Assembly (NCBI RefSeq): GCF_034190915.1
Contig: NW_026947488.1
Location: 3,234,501-3,298,500 of the forward strand
Direction: 5' to 3'
From: Cavia porcellus
Taxonomy: Eukaryota; Chordata; Mammalia; Rodentia; Caviidae
Length of the DNA: 64,000 nt
Shown here: positions 25,312 to 35,399 of the stretch, piece after piece
How the letters are laid out: each line of letters starts with the position of its first letter
How positions within the stretch are numbered: position 1 is the stretch's first letter
The notes under the pieces: generated by a model
What the model was told of the DNA's origin: nothing
What the model saw: only the letters and a program-made list of their open reading frames with translations
Database searches by the model: none
Made by a program: the position numbers and the translations under genes

Positions 25312-25326
25312 CAAAAGATGAGGCTT
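25312..25326 (+). repeat. Target-site duplication, left copy
   Basis: The 15 bases caaaagatgaggctt are repeated exactly at 25,744-25,758 on the far side of the L1 insertion. A perfect duplication of this length, starting next to an A-rich stretch, is the standard footprint of L1 target-primed reverse transcription. Confidence 0.95.
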
Positions 25327-25711
25327 TATAAAGTTGGACAAAACAGTGGAGAACAAGACCAATAAAACTTAGGCATTGTGAACATTGCAGGACTTCCAAA
25401 GGAGACAATAGTCAAACCAGAATGGGCATCTTTGTGAATCTTATTGCCTTCAAATTAGTTGCCTATACCTTCAAACTTGCTACTGTCGCACAGAATGGAA
25501 CAGAGTCTAATCAGTCAAAACAAGATCTTGGGAGTATTACAGGACTTCAAAACAAGTTAATAGGAGATCAAAAAGAGTTACTACTATATATCCTAATTTT
25601 TTAAGTTTTTCCCTTAATTAAAATAAACATAAGAAATAGCTAAATAATTTTTTTTAAAGAATAGTAGTTACCATAGTGTCTTGTTTTGTGTTTTTCTCTT
25701 TTTCCTCTTAA

Positions 25712-25743
<32 letters not shown>
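25327..25743 (+). mobile_element. 5'-truncated, 5'-inverted L1 insertion with poly(A)
   Basis: A 417-bp insertion bounded by an exact 15-bp target-site duplication. The right end (about 25,683-25,743) is sense L1 3' end: 'gtgtttttctctttttcctcttaaat' followed by 30 A. The left part is antisense L1 3' region: 25,330-25,550 matches the L1 copy at about 30,102-30,321 in the same plus-strand orientation, although that copy is minus-strand (its poly-T is on its left). Head antisense and tail sense inside one duplication is the hallmark of twin priming. The inversion junction lies between about 25,605 and 25,685. It carries no coding capacity. Confidence 0.88.
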
Positions 25744-25744
<1 letters not shown>

Positions 25745-25758
25745 AAAAGATGAGGCTT
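25744..25758 (+). repeat. Target-site duplication, right copy
   Basis: Exact copy of 25,312-25,326, immediately after the L1 poly(A) run. Confidence 0.95.
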
Positions 25759-26276
25759 AAAATTGGTGCACATCATCCTTTAGATAAATCTCATAATCTC
25801 ACATTATTCACCTTTGCAGAGAGCATCTGAAAGACAGCTATTTTGCAGACTGAGGAGCAGCAGAATATTTCTTTACCGTGTAAATAAAAGTGTGATAACA
25901 AGCGCGTCACCTTTCATAGAGTGTTTGCGGGAACCTCGGATGGTGCAGGGCTGGACTCAGAAGAGCCCTGCGACAGTGTGCGGGCAGCGTGGGTTATATT
26001 TAGTAGAAACTCCCATCCTTGAGTGCCGTGTGGATTGGAGGTGAATACTTGCTTACACAATGAAATGCAAGCCGCTCAACTGGGGTCAATAAAAGGGGCA
26101 GCGCTGCTGTGATATCATCTAGAGAAAGAACAGAACTTGTCCTGCCCAGGTCACTTCTGCTTTGAAATGCATAGAGTTTGTTAAAATTAGTTGAGTATTC
26201 GGGTTTGGGTTTATCTTACATACCACAGTTAAACATGACAGTATGTTGGATGCAGATTGTGTGTGTGTGTGTGCAT
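25759..26276. other. Unassigned sequence with a GT run
   Basis: No gene recognised. A short (GT)n run occurs at about 26,259-26,272, just before the B1-ID SINE. Confidence 0.55.
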
Positions 26277-26434
26277 GCATGCTTCATGGTGCTCTACAAA
26301 CTGAACTATAGCCTCCCTCTTGTTAACTTTAAGATAGGGTCTTTCTAAGTTGCCCAGGCTGGCCTTGAACTTTCAGTCCTCTTGCCTCAGACATTTGAGA
26401 GGCTGGCATAACAGGAGTGTGCCACTGTGTCCAG
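26277..26434 (-). mobile_element. B1-ID fusion SINE, minus strand
   Basis: Reverse complement of a composite SINE. The left end ('tggtgctctacaaactgaactatagcc') is the ID-derived half. The right part ('agatagggtctttctaagttgcccaggctggccttgaac' through 'aggagtgtgccactgtgtccagc') is the B1 half. B1-ID dimers of this order are characteristic of squirrel-like and some other non-murine rodents, which supports the lineage assignment. Confidence 0.8.
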
Positions 26435-26452
26435 CGGGAGTCTTTTGATAGA

Positions 26453-26543
26453 TACTTCTTTTTTTCCGGTACCGGGGATTGAACTCATGACTTGCCTGCT
26501 TGCAAGGCAGGTGCTTATGCTGCTGAACTGAATCCCCAGCCCT
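26453..26543 (-). mobile_element. ID-type SINE, minus strand, with TSD
   Basis: Minus-strand ID SINE. On that strand it runs 'gggctggggattcagttcagcagc', 'cctgccttgcaagcaggcaagtcatgagttcaatcccc', 'ggtacc', then an A-rich tail (poly-T at 26,458-26,465 as read here). The 14 bases cagcgggagtcttt occur at 26,432-26,445 and again at 26,544-26,557, giving a target-site duplication. The insertion sits directly against the 5' end of the neighbouring B1-ID, so the ID is the younger of the two. Confidence 0.85.
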
Positions 26544-26557
26544 CAGCGGGAGTCTTT

Positions 26558-27288
26558 CAAGAGTTTTACAGCCCAAGGCCAGTCAACGGCGCATATCATA
26601 CTAGGTGCCATCTGACATTGCCTCCAGAATGGGAATCTTGCCCAGCGTGACTCTTGATTCCTGGGCAGACACTGAAGGGCTTTCCCACCATTCACACGGA
26701 GTACCACTGGCATCCTCTGACCATGGCTATAAGAATACCACTGTATCACTTTTAGGTACAAAAATGAGGGGTCTTTCCTAGTGACCCATCATGATTTATT
26801 GTCTCCTGGACTGCGGAGTAAGATTTGGCCTTATTTTTCTAGTTCTTGTAGAGAAATATAGGGCATCAGCACATTCTCTAAGAGGGACCGAGGGTTTGGA
26901 GTAGGCAAACGTTCTTCAGACAATAGCACCCATGTCTTGAGGGCTAAGGGTTCAGGAGATGACTGCCATTTGCTAACCTCGTTTGTTTCACACTAAAAAA
27001 GAAGAAAGTGGAGAGAATGAATACCAAGGGACTTTTAGATCCATGAATGAGAGCTGACAAGGGTCACATTTGTGGGCCGACCAAGGATTTGGTGAGATGA
27101 ACTAACTCTGGGAAGCGATCAGCTGAGCTGGAATGATACATAGGCTGTGCGCTTTGGGTTTCTGTTGGTTCTGGGGTTCCAAGCGGGTAAGAAAACCAGG
27201 AGCCACCAGTCCCAGTGAACCCTCACAAACACCCGGAACCTGCGCTCTCTCCAGGATAGTTTTGCTCTCTTCCTACTCCAGCACCTCT
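26558..27288. other. Unassigned non-coding sequence
   Basis: No gene or repeat recognised between the ID SINE and the minisatellite. Confidence 0.5.
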
Positions 27289-27480
27289 AGGCACACAGCT
27301 GGCGATGCACACAGCTGGCGATGCACACAGCTGGCGATGCACACAGCTGGCGATGCACACAGCTGGCGATGCACACAGCTGGCGATGCATACAGCTGGCG
27401 ATGCACACAGCTGGCGATGCACACAGCTGGCGATGCACACAGCTGGCGATGCACACAGCTGGCGATGCACACAGCTGGCG
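27289..27480. repeat. 16-bp minisatellite, 12 units
   Basis: Twelve head-to-tail copies of a 16-bp unit (acacagctggcgatgc). The ggcg phase repeats exactly every 16 bases from 27,301 to 27,477. Only one internal change is visible (C to T at about 27,390), plus the drift at the last unit. Every unit contains CAGCTG, a palindromic E-box. The unit has no stop in several frames, so long open frames on both strands run through it (a 16-residue peptide repeat on the plus strand); these are a by-product of the repeat. The homogeneity indicates recent expansion or homogenisation. Confidence 0.97.
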
Positions 27481-27889
27481 GTGATCTTGCTTCCCTTTAT
27501 CAAGGAGAAGGTGAACTTGATCGTGGCTGAGTGCTTCACTTCCCACCCTAAGCCCGTCTCTATCTCCACTTCATGAGACCCAGACACCGGCAGCCTTCTC
27601 TGCTCAGCTGTTGCCATCACAAGTACGTTCCTCACTCGTCCTCTTCTGCCGGGCCCTGTGTCTGGGACATTGCCACCAGCACACCAGTTCATCACTGCCT
27701 TTCATTTCAGAGAAACACAATTCTGTCCTGCTCTGGGCTAAAAATACAAATCAATATTCAGGGGTGGCCCGGGAACTGATTCTGATGTTTGTGGCTATTT
27801 GAAATGTGACAAAGGTTGGGGTACAAGGTGAGGGACAGGAGGGACCTGAATCAGTCTTCTGGGATGGTTGGCACTTTCAACTCATGTCT
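27481..27889. other. Unassigned non-coding sequence
   Basis: Right flank of the minisatellite up to the L1 fragment. No gene or repeat recognised. Confidence 0.5.
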
Positions 27890-28720
27890 TGTGCAGAGTC
27901 CTAGGTGGACCGAAAATCTAAACGTGGAAAGCAAACTTTAAATAGAGGAAACAGTGGAAAAATACCATTTTTGACCTTGGACACAGGGAAAAATTTTTCT
28001 AGACAAGATGTAAAACACATGCCATAGAGTAAAGGACTGATAAATTAAATGGTAAAAATTCCATGGAAAAGATGGTCTAAGAAAATAACAAGGAAGCCAA
28101 AATCAACAAATGGTAATTTCAGTGCACATAACTGAAATAAATGATTAATAGCCAGAATAAAGAAACACAGCAGAAAAAAAATAATCAGAGGACATGAATT
28201 TCCAAACTGACCAGTGGAAATGTAAAAAAAAATGCCCAAGCCCATAAGCAATTAGTTGAACATAAATGAAAACATTTTGAATTATGCTGCATCCCTCTCA
28301 GACTGAGGAAAGCTGCCAAGTCTGAGGGCAGCAGACACGGCTGAGACTGGACAGCAAGGAAGTCCGTGCCCTCTGTGTCCACACTGCAGGCTGAGTGAGC
28401 CCCTGCTCTCCAGAGAGTCAATTACTGGAGCTGTGCAAGTGCAGCCAGACACATCTGACCCTGGCCGTTCTAGTCCCTGGCGCCTCCACCCAAGAGAAAC
28501 CGGCCCACCGTGCAAAGCAGCGAGCAGTGTGAGTTTGCGCGCTCTGCTTGGGACAGGACAGCAAAAGACTGGGGGAGCCATCAGCCAGAGAGCAGCAAGC
28601 AAACGTCAGGGCGTCCAGATGGTGGAACGCTAAGGAGCACAGAAACCAATGGCCTTAGGCCACAAGGGCAACCGTGAGGACTCTCAGGGTCACCCTGATG
28701 AACAGGGAGAGCAAGCTGCA
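27890..28720 (+). mobile_element. Old L1, ORF2 3' part, plus strand
   Basis: Decayed plus-strand L1. Recognisable blocks are 'gaaaatctaaacgtgg', 'gaaaatttttctagacaag', 'aataatcagaggacatgaatttcc', 'caattagttgaacataaatgaaaacatttt' and, after a diverged stretch, 'cacccaagagaaaccggcccacc' (L1 'cacccaagagaaatgaaaacatatgtccacac'). This corresponds to the ORF2 C-terminal region. The reading frame is broken by many stops. The right half is unusually GC-rich for L1. Confidence 0.6.
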
Positions 28721-28744
28721 GGAGATGCACTGCCTACCATCATT

Positions 28745-28865
28745 TAGTTTTTATTTTTAAAAGGCAAAACAGGAGGAAAGGTAGAAATAATACAGAACTG
28801 CCAAAAAATACCAGTAAGAAATCAACAGTAGTTAATATATTACATAACATCATTTATTTGCAGAT
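28745..28865 (-). mobile_element. L1 3'-end fragment, minus strand
   Basis: Starts at a T-rich end ('tttttatttttaaaagg') and continues 'gtagaaataatacagaactgcc', 'aataccagtaagaaatcaac', 'tatattacataacatcat'. The same blocks in the same order occur in the longer minus-strand L1 3' end at 29,560-29,705, so both belong to one family. Confidence 0.7.
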
Positions 28866-28924
28866 TAAAAGCATGGCTGAAAAAACTACACAATCCATAG
28901 ATTACTGTCTATTTAGTATCCATT

Positions 28925-28970
28925 ATCTCTATCCATCTATCCATCCATCCATCCATCCATTCACCCATTA
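28925..28970. repeat. (ATCC)n tetranucleotide repeat
   Basis: Run of atcc/tcca units, continuing in degenerate form to about 29,010. Confidence 0.9.
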
Positions 28971-29529
28971 TCCACCTATTGTATACCCATCCACTACAAT
29001 CCATCCACTCTCCATGTGTGGTACATCCATATGCACATACACACATATGTACACACAGCTGTGCTGAGTAGACATGACAATGTGTGTGTCACCAGAGAGT
29101 CAGCTTCCAGGCACAAGTACACGATGTCACTGCTCTAATCCAAAGGGCCGCAGACTGTCTCCTGAGAGGAGCAGGTGGAGGCTGATGCGCCAGGAAGGCA
29201 GGTGAGGGAGAAGCGGCTGCCGTGCACGGAGGGACTCCTCTGTGCTCGGGCTCAGGTTAGCCAGGGTCATTGCGCAGTCTGGGTTGCTCTTCCAGACCCT
29301 GCTGCCTGCAGTTAGAGACTCCAGAGCTCAGCGGACCCCAGCAGGCGCTCCCGCCTGCCGCACCTGCCTGCTCTGCAGTTAGTTGATGCTCCTGCGTAGA
29401 AATACTTCCTCTACTCACGCTGTTTCATGCCTGCCTCTCAGTTCTGCTTACCTTTCTCTAACACAATTTAGCTTTCATGGTAAAAACAAAACTAAAACTA
29501 ACCAGTTACTTTTCACTTACTTGTACCGT
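28971..29529. other. Unassigned non-coding sequence
   Basis: Degenerate tail of the tetranucleotide repeat, then GC-moderate sequence with no recognised gene or repeat. Confidence 0.5.
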
Positions 29530-30325
29530 GACTTTCTTTCTTTCTTTCTTTCTTTCTTTTTTTTTAAATTTTATTTAAGAGGAAAAAGAGAAAAACACAA
29601 AACAAAACAAAGCGGTGTAAGGGTACACATAATACAGAACTACAAAAAAAAAAAACATAACAGTAGGAAATCACCTGTTAATAGATTACATACATATTAT
29701 CATCTTGAAAATAGTTGCTCAAATCACAGTATCAAAGAATACAAGGTGGACATTCAAACAGGGAGACTGCAAACAGCTGTGTTCAATGATCCAAAAACAT
29801 TGATATAGTCAGCTATTTAACACCCCTAAACACACTTGCTGTTATATCCGTTAGAGCTGTTTTTTTTCCCCCTCTCTTTTTTACAACAAAATTTACACAT
29901 TTTGGATTTTATTACTCCTTAGTTCTTATTACTTTTTTGCGGGGGGAGAGAATACAGTCAAATATGGCAAAACAAAGCTGTCAGTCAATACCAAGGATAG
30001 ACATAGCACATGGTGTAGAACAGAGTACAAGGTTATCAACAATGGTTATCAACGTTGTCTCTTATTTCCTTAAAAAGAATTGTCTATCTCATTAGATATT
30101 ATAAAGTTGGACAAAACAGTGGAGAACAAGACCAATAAAACTTAGGCATTGTAAACATTACAGGACTTCCAAAGGTGACAATAGTCAAACCAGAATGGGT
30201 ATCTTAGTGAATCTTATTGCCTTCAAAGTAGTTGCCTATACCTTCAAACTTGATACTATCGCACAGAATGGAACAGAGTCTAATCAGTCAAAACAAGATC
30301 GTGGGAGTATTACAGGACTTTCTTT
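29530..30325 (-). mobile_element. L1 3' end, minus strand, with (CTTT)n tail
   Basis: A minus-strand L1 3' end of about 770 bp. The left end is a (CTTT)n plus poly-T stretch (29,533-29,568), the complement of an expanded A-rich tail. It is followed by 'aaattttatttaagaggaaaaagagaaaaacac', the reverse complement of the L1 tail seen at 25,683-25,713. Its right part (30,102-30,321) is close to 96 percent identical by eye to 25,330-25,550. A 10-bp direct repeat, gactttcttt, at 29,530-29,539 and 30,316-30,325 may be the target-site duplication, though part of it overlaps L1-like sequence. Confidence 0.8.
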
Positions 30326-31584
30326 TGCATTTTAAAATCTAATTTTTACCCAGGTTCTATTTTCCTAGGGAGGGGCACTTTAACTGTGAAGCTCAGGGTT
30401 CCATCCCAGATCGGCTCAGGCCAAAACAAAACAGAGGACAACAGCACCGACACCATCCCTCCAATGATAGAGCCAGTCGGTGAGGCGCTGGCTCACGTTT
30501 CCAGGTGGTTCCATCCCCCGGCTGGACCTCGCCACCCACTCTCACCCAGCTGCCTGCCACTGCTACTGGGAGTCTGTGGACTGCTCTGGGTCTGGGGGGT
30601 AAAGGAGCTTCTTCCCCAGATTTCGTGGTGGTTTATGAAAGGGGATGACAGCTTCACGTCAGATGCCTGCTCCCAAGCCTCCAGGTCCGGTGGGTGACGC
30701 TCTCTGCCTCCATAGACCTTTGTATTCCTGAGCCCAAGGTCCAGGGCCCGGTATCTGCAGTAGAGTTTTCCATGGAGACCTTGCTTTCTCCTTGTAATCT
30801 TAACCAGGACAAGGCTGGGAGGCAGAGGGGTGGCTGCTCCCCACCCACGAAGCAACGTGCAGTTCCCATCACTGTCCTGTAGTGATGCCCTGATGCACAT
30901 AGCTGATCTGGGGCCAGAGCTGTGCCCCATTCCTGGCACTTCTGAAAAGGAGCAGGAGCCATGGCCAGCCTACTGGGCTCCTTCTCTTCAAAGCAGGGTC
31001 CATGTCAGGGGGCTCTCACCGGGTCCTGAGCATTACAAGCTACTCCCAAACCTGGCCTCTGAGGTTTGCCCACGAATGTGTCTGGGGGAGGCGTTCTCTT
31101 TAGGAATGAGAATGGTATGGATGTTCTTAATTTTTGGCCTAATAGTTAATATTTTTGCCACTAAAAATAGTTGTTATAATGCTATTGTGCAAATCCAGAA
31201 GTGACATTTCTTTAATGGACAGATTGCCCGATTGCCAAGCTACACTGAGAACTGATGCCATTCCCTGAGGTCCAGCATAAACTGCTCTCTAATTCACAAG
31301 GCCTGAGTCGGGGATGTTATGGAGAATATTCCTATGACACGTTTGTCCTAGTACATGCAAAAGAAGCTATGAATGGAGCCTGTCAGAAGTAACTGCTGCT
31401 CTTGTCAACCAAAGCATGGAAAATATGGATAGGAGAACCCCGTAAAGATAAAAACGCATGGCAAGGGAAGGGAGGCGGTACTCACCTGACAGTGTGTAGG
31501 TTTGTTAAGGGGGAGCTTATTGTTCTTTAAAAACTTTTTAAAAAGGTCCTGAGTTGGCTTTAATACTTGACCACTCACCTAGAA
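30326..31584. other. Unassigned non-coding sequence
   Basis: No gene or repeat family recognised. Overlapping frames of 100-148 codons lie on both strands at 30,490-31,204. They overlap each other antiparallel and resemble no known protein. Confidence 0.5.
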
Positions 31585-31880
31585 GCTGTTATGATTTAGA
31601 TCTAGAATGCCCCCCCCAAAGGAAGAGATTAGGTCATGGGGGCGCCCACTCACTCATGGACTGATCCTCCGTGCTCTGCGCGGTGTTAGGGAGCAGGGCC
31701 GGAGGAGGCAGGGCTCTGGGCTGTCTCTGGAGTGTGCACTTCCCTTCCCGACCCAGCTCTTCCCTTTGCTCCTTGCTTCCGGGCTACTTTGGGATGAGAA
31801 CTGCCTTCTTCCCAGGTCCTTCCACCATATCACATTTGGAGCCTGCCCTGCCCTGAACCCTCTAAAAGTTCTGGAGAGTC
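31585..31880 (+). mobile_element. MaLR-type LTR, plus strand, diverged
   Basis: Opens 'gctgttatgatttagatctagaatgcccccc', matching the start of plus-strand MaLR LTRs ('tgctatggtttggatgtg...tcccccaaa'), then 'gattaggtcatgggggcgcccactc' (MaLR 'gattaggtcatgggggcagatccctc'). The rest is diverged. The run of C is likely slippage. Confidence 0.6.
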
Positions 31881-31904
31881 AGGGCCAAAGCCTCCCCTTA
31901 CAGG

Positions 31905-32225
31905 AGCAGAGACTCGCTTTGGCTCACTGTTTCAGTCGGTGGCTGATTGGCTCTGGGCAGAAACCGCACGGGGGAAGGGGCTCAGCTCCTCGTCTATGTA
32001 GTCTGGAAGCAGACAGCAAGGGTAGGAGCTGGGCCGGAGGTTCCCCTTCCAGGTTATTTCCCCGATGACCTGGCGCTGACCAGACTCTGCTTCCTAAGAG
32101 CAAGTCCACCGTGAATTTAACAATGGCCTCATCACTGATGAGTAGGGCTCCCCCATGGCCCAGTCATCTTCCAAACCAATGAGTCTTTGGGGGGACAGTT
32201 TAGTTCTAAGCCATCGAATACCCTT
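31905..32225 (-). mobile_element. MaLR-type LTR, minus strand
   Basis: Reverse-complement MaLR pattern: 'tggctcactgtttcagtcggtggc', 'ggaagcagacagcaagg', 'aatggcctcatcactgatgag' and an end 'gagtctttggggggacagtttagttctaagcc' (consensus '...gagcctgtgggggacatttcatatccaaacc'). It lies close to a plus-strand MaLR LTR, so two insertions in opposite orientation meet here. Confidence 0.65.
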
Positions 32226-32436
32226 TAAAGTGTAGGTGTAGGTAGTGTAGGTGACAGAAAAGTGACCAAAGCAGAAGCACATACATGTTAGCACACTGAC
32301 ACAAGGGAAACAGGGCCAAGATAGGTGGCAAAAGGGATCTTTCTCCTTTCTTCGTCTAGTTTTTTCCTCCCTCAGTTCAACTTTATTTTGTGTTTTGTTT
32401 CTTTTTTTTTTTTTAACTTAGAACTTTGAAAGGGCC

Positions 32437-32775
32437 TATGTCAGTCAGATTTCTGTTACTGTAACACAATACCCAAGGCAATCAATTTTAAAAAGTAAAC
32501 GTTTATTTTGGCTTGCATCTCTGGAGGTTTTAGTCTGGAGGTCTATTGGCTTGGTGGATTTGGGTCTATGCTGAGGAGTGTGTGATGGAGTGAGCTACTT
32601 ATCTCATGGAAGCTAGGAAAAGAAAGAGGAGGAAGTCATAACTTTTTAGGTTATGCCATCAGGGAAGAGGAAGACTTTCCAGCAGGCTCCACCTCCTACC
32701 TTCCAGGAGAGTCACAGCTTTGGACCTGGGCCTTAATGAGATACTCCTCTGAACCATAGCAGGGCCCGGTCTAAG
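32437..32775 (-). mobile_element. MaLR-type LTR, minus strand
   Basis: Starts 'atgtcagtcagatttctgttactgtaacacaatac' (consensus 'gtattagtccgttttcacactgctataaagaaatac'). It then has 'aagtaaacgtttattttggcttgc', 'ctccacctcctaccttccaggagagtcacag' and 'cttaatgagatactcc'. All blocks are in minus-strand MaLR order. Confidence 0.7.
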
Positions 32776-34783
32776 ACGTGGTCAAGGTATGCATCAATCA
32801 CTATGTTGTTCTGAGTTATTTCACTGAATATTGCTAAGTTTCTGAATTAACACGTTTTACTTCTGGCCCATTTTTTCAATGGCCGCACCAAAGGCAGCCT
32901 CCCCGTGAGGGTGGGCTTGCAGGTGGAGCACCCCTCCTCACCTGGGTTTCAGAAGCAGAGGACATGGTGCCTGCTGTCAGCTGCGGATGCAGTGTGTCGC
33001 AGATGGTGTGAGGCTGTCAGGCGCGTGCTAGTGGACAGCCAGAGGAGGGCAGCCAGGGAGCCCCGGGGCCCCTACCCTGCATCCATCTCCAGGACCTCTC
33101 TATACTCCTGTTCTTTCCTGATGTCATTTGCATATTTTGTAGTCGGAGATTTTATGTTCCTTATAAAAAAGGGAAGCTGGAGTACTGTGCTGATGGCAGC
33201 AGGAGCCCAGTAGCAGTCTCTCAGCACGTGAGGCTGGTCCTCAGCCAAGCTGGAAAGCACGAGTTGAGTTTGTGGTTGACACTTCTCTCTGCCACCCCCA
33301 CAACCACTGTCTCAGAGGTATGATTTATCGACCCAGACTTGCAAGTCCTGGCTGCCAGGGACTCTGGGCTGGATGCTTCTTCAGCTTAATGAGCCTCAAA
33401 TGCTCCCTGCTCAAAGGAAGAAGGAGCATCCTCTTTCCCCAGGTGGCTTGCAGCATCTCCTTTGTGCTGGGAACAGGACTTTTGCCTCCTGGAGCCAGGA
33501 TGACCCTGTGCTGGTGTTCTGGACAAGGACGAGAGCCTTTTGCTGTGCTTCAGGCTGGGGACAAGGGGGATGGTCCTGTTTTGCATATTAAAGCAGCTTT
33601 GCCATAGCAGATTCTCCTGTATCCTTGACTGTTTCTCATCTCACTTTCAAAGTGAGCCAGATTTGAGGGGCAAGGCATCCAGTCCTTGGTGTTTGCAAAT
33701 CACAGGAAACCCAGGCTGTTGCAGGAACACGTGTGCTTCCCTAGAGGAGAAGAGAATTCAGCATCACACTAGCTCACCTTCAAATCAGAGCCACAGGTGG
33801 ATTTGGGGCATCTGAAAAGGTGGCCAGGAGCTTACCCTGTGGGAAGCAGATCCATGCTGACTGCCAAACAAGCACATTAGTCTGGAGTGACAGGAACACG
33901 GAGGAACATGTGTGAGAGCGGTGGGAGGAGGGTCAGAGAGGGAGGAAGGTCGTGACGTGTCCCTGCTCCATCCTCCTGTCCTCCTGACAAACACCTCTTC
34001 CACCTCCCCCTCGGCCTGTCTGCCCTTGGCCTCTACCTTTGTTGTGTCACTTTGCTGGTGACACACACGAGCTGCTGTTTGCTGTGAGGGAGCCTCAGGG
34101 CTGACAAGAGCCCTTGGGAGTACCAGCCCGCCTCCTCTTTTGCAGTTAGTTCTCCAACTGCGGAGTGCACAGGAGTCACGGCGGATGTTTTGTGAGAGTG
34201 CAAACCTGGATTCAGTGGGCCTGGGGATTTTCTGCTCCTGCCCTCTGAGTTTCTGTGTTTCTTTCCAGCTTCCAGGTGGTGCTGACACTGCTGTCTTCAG
34301 ACTGGACTTGGAGGTGCGCTAGACCGAGTGTGCTCACCCTGATGAAAAATAGATTGGGCCTCCTTGCTGTGAGTGTCTCTCTTCCTATATCTGTTACTCT
34401 TCAGTCTACCAGCACTCTGGGAAAGAGCAGCTACTTCAGTAAGAGAAGCTGTGCGCTGTGTACAGGCACGTGGAGTTAAGCCACTGGCCCGTGGGGGGAC
34501 AATCACCACCACAGCGAGGATGAGGCCGGGGTCTGGATGCAGCATCTCCATGCGTGGTCCTGAGAGCAGGTTCCAGGAGAATCCCCTTAACGGATACAGA
34601 AGCTGAGGCTGACCGGCACACCTCACAGCAGAACTAGTGTTGTTAGAGGGGTTGCTGGTTGCATATTCTCTCTGAATGTGCTTCCATAAAGGATTCTGCT
34701 TCCATAAAGGGGAGTGGACATCCTGTTACCTTGCTTCCTGCTCTTCCAGCGGAGTATAGTGCAAATTTTGGAAAATTTGTATA
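32776..34783. other. Unassigned non-coding sequence
   Basis: No gene recognised. Frames up to 167 codons occur on the minus strand at 33,785-34,288, overlapping plus-strand frames, and show no domain. A 17-base motif (tgcttccataaagg...) occurs twice at about 34,680-34,710. Confidence 0.5.
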
Positions 34784-34892
34784 AGATGTTTTTTTGTTTT
34801 GTTTCAGGGATTAATTTATGATCTCATGTTTCCAGGCAGGCGCTTATGGCACTAAACTAAATCCCTGGCCTCTGAGCTAATTCTCCAGCCCC
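34784..34892 (-). mobile_element. ID-type SINE, minus strand, diverged
   Basis: T-rich left end ('tgtttttttgttttgtttcaggg') followed by 'gatctcatgtttccaggcaggcgcttatggcactaaactaaatccctggcc', the reverse complement of the ID box B to box A span. A further 'tctgagctaattctccagcccc' repeats the ID 5' end, suggesting a partial second unit. More diverged than the other ID copies in the window. Confidence 0.7.
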
Positions 34893-35399
34893 AATTCTGG
34901 GAAATATGTATGTTTCTCCATATAATGGTATATTATATATACTGTTTTGGTTTCTGTGTATAATATGTATTACTTAGCATATAACTATAGACTGTTTGTA
35001 TGCATAGACATAACAATATACATGCAGCACAAAATGTTTCAAGGTAGAGAGCGCAGGTTGGCAAGAGAACCAGGATCCCAAGAACAACATAGTTGAAAAT
35101 AGTTCTTAAGTCTTCTGAGGGCCTCGTAGCCAGGAGTGGGTGCTGGAGAAATCAGTACCCAGAAACACCAGCATGTGCAAGTAAAACCCTTTCCCTAAGC
35201 CTGCTCTTTCTAGCTGAAGATTCAGGAAACAGGATGTCTAGAGAGACAGAAAACTTCTAGCAAATAGCTACTGTTCAGCAAGCCAGAGAGAAACTTTGAT
35301 AGCATCTCTGCTTTTGCCTGCAAAAGTCAACTTGAGAGGCCTCGTCTTCTATTTTGAATAAGCCATACTGCGTCACAACAATGTCTTCCATCTGATCAG
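34893..35399. other. Unassigned AT-rich sequence
   Basis: AT-rich sequence without a recognised family or gene. It may include part of the L1 5' region that follows. Confidence 0.45.

Noticed and set aside
26453..26543. tRNA gene candidate (A and B boxes visible)
   Set aside because: The order and tail are those of an ID SINE; no full cloverleaf and it is flanked by target-site duplications. The same holds for the other ID copies.
27289..27480. CRISPR-like regularly spaced repeats
   Set aside because: The units abut with no spacers and the surroundings are mammalian SINE/LINE DNA; this is a minisatellite.
27133..27576. 147-codon plus-strand frame with a 16-residue repeat (HTAGDAHSWRCTQLAM)
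   Set aside because: The peptide repeat is a by-product of a 16-bp DNA repeat. Frames are open on both strands and in several phases, which is not a coding signature.
29383..29808. 141-codon plus-strand frame
   Set aside because: It crosses the (CTTT)n repeat and the L1 3' end, so it is composite of repeats.
33785..34288. 167-codon minus-strand frame
   Set aside because: No recognised domain, overlaps plus-strand frames, and low-complexity Ser/Pro/Arg-rich content expected from GC-moderate non-coding DNA.
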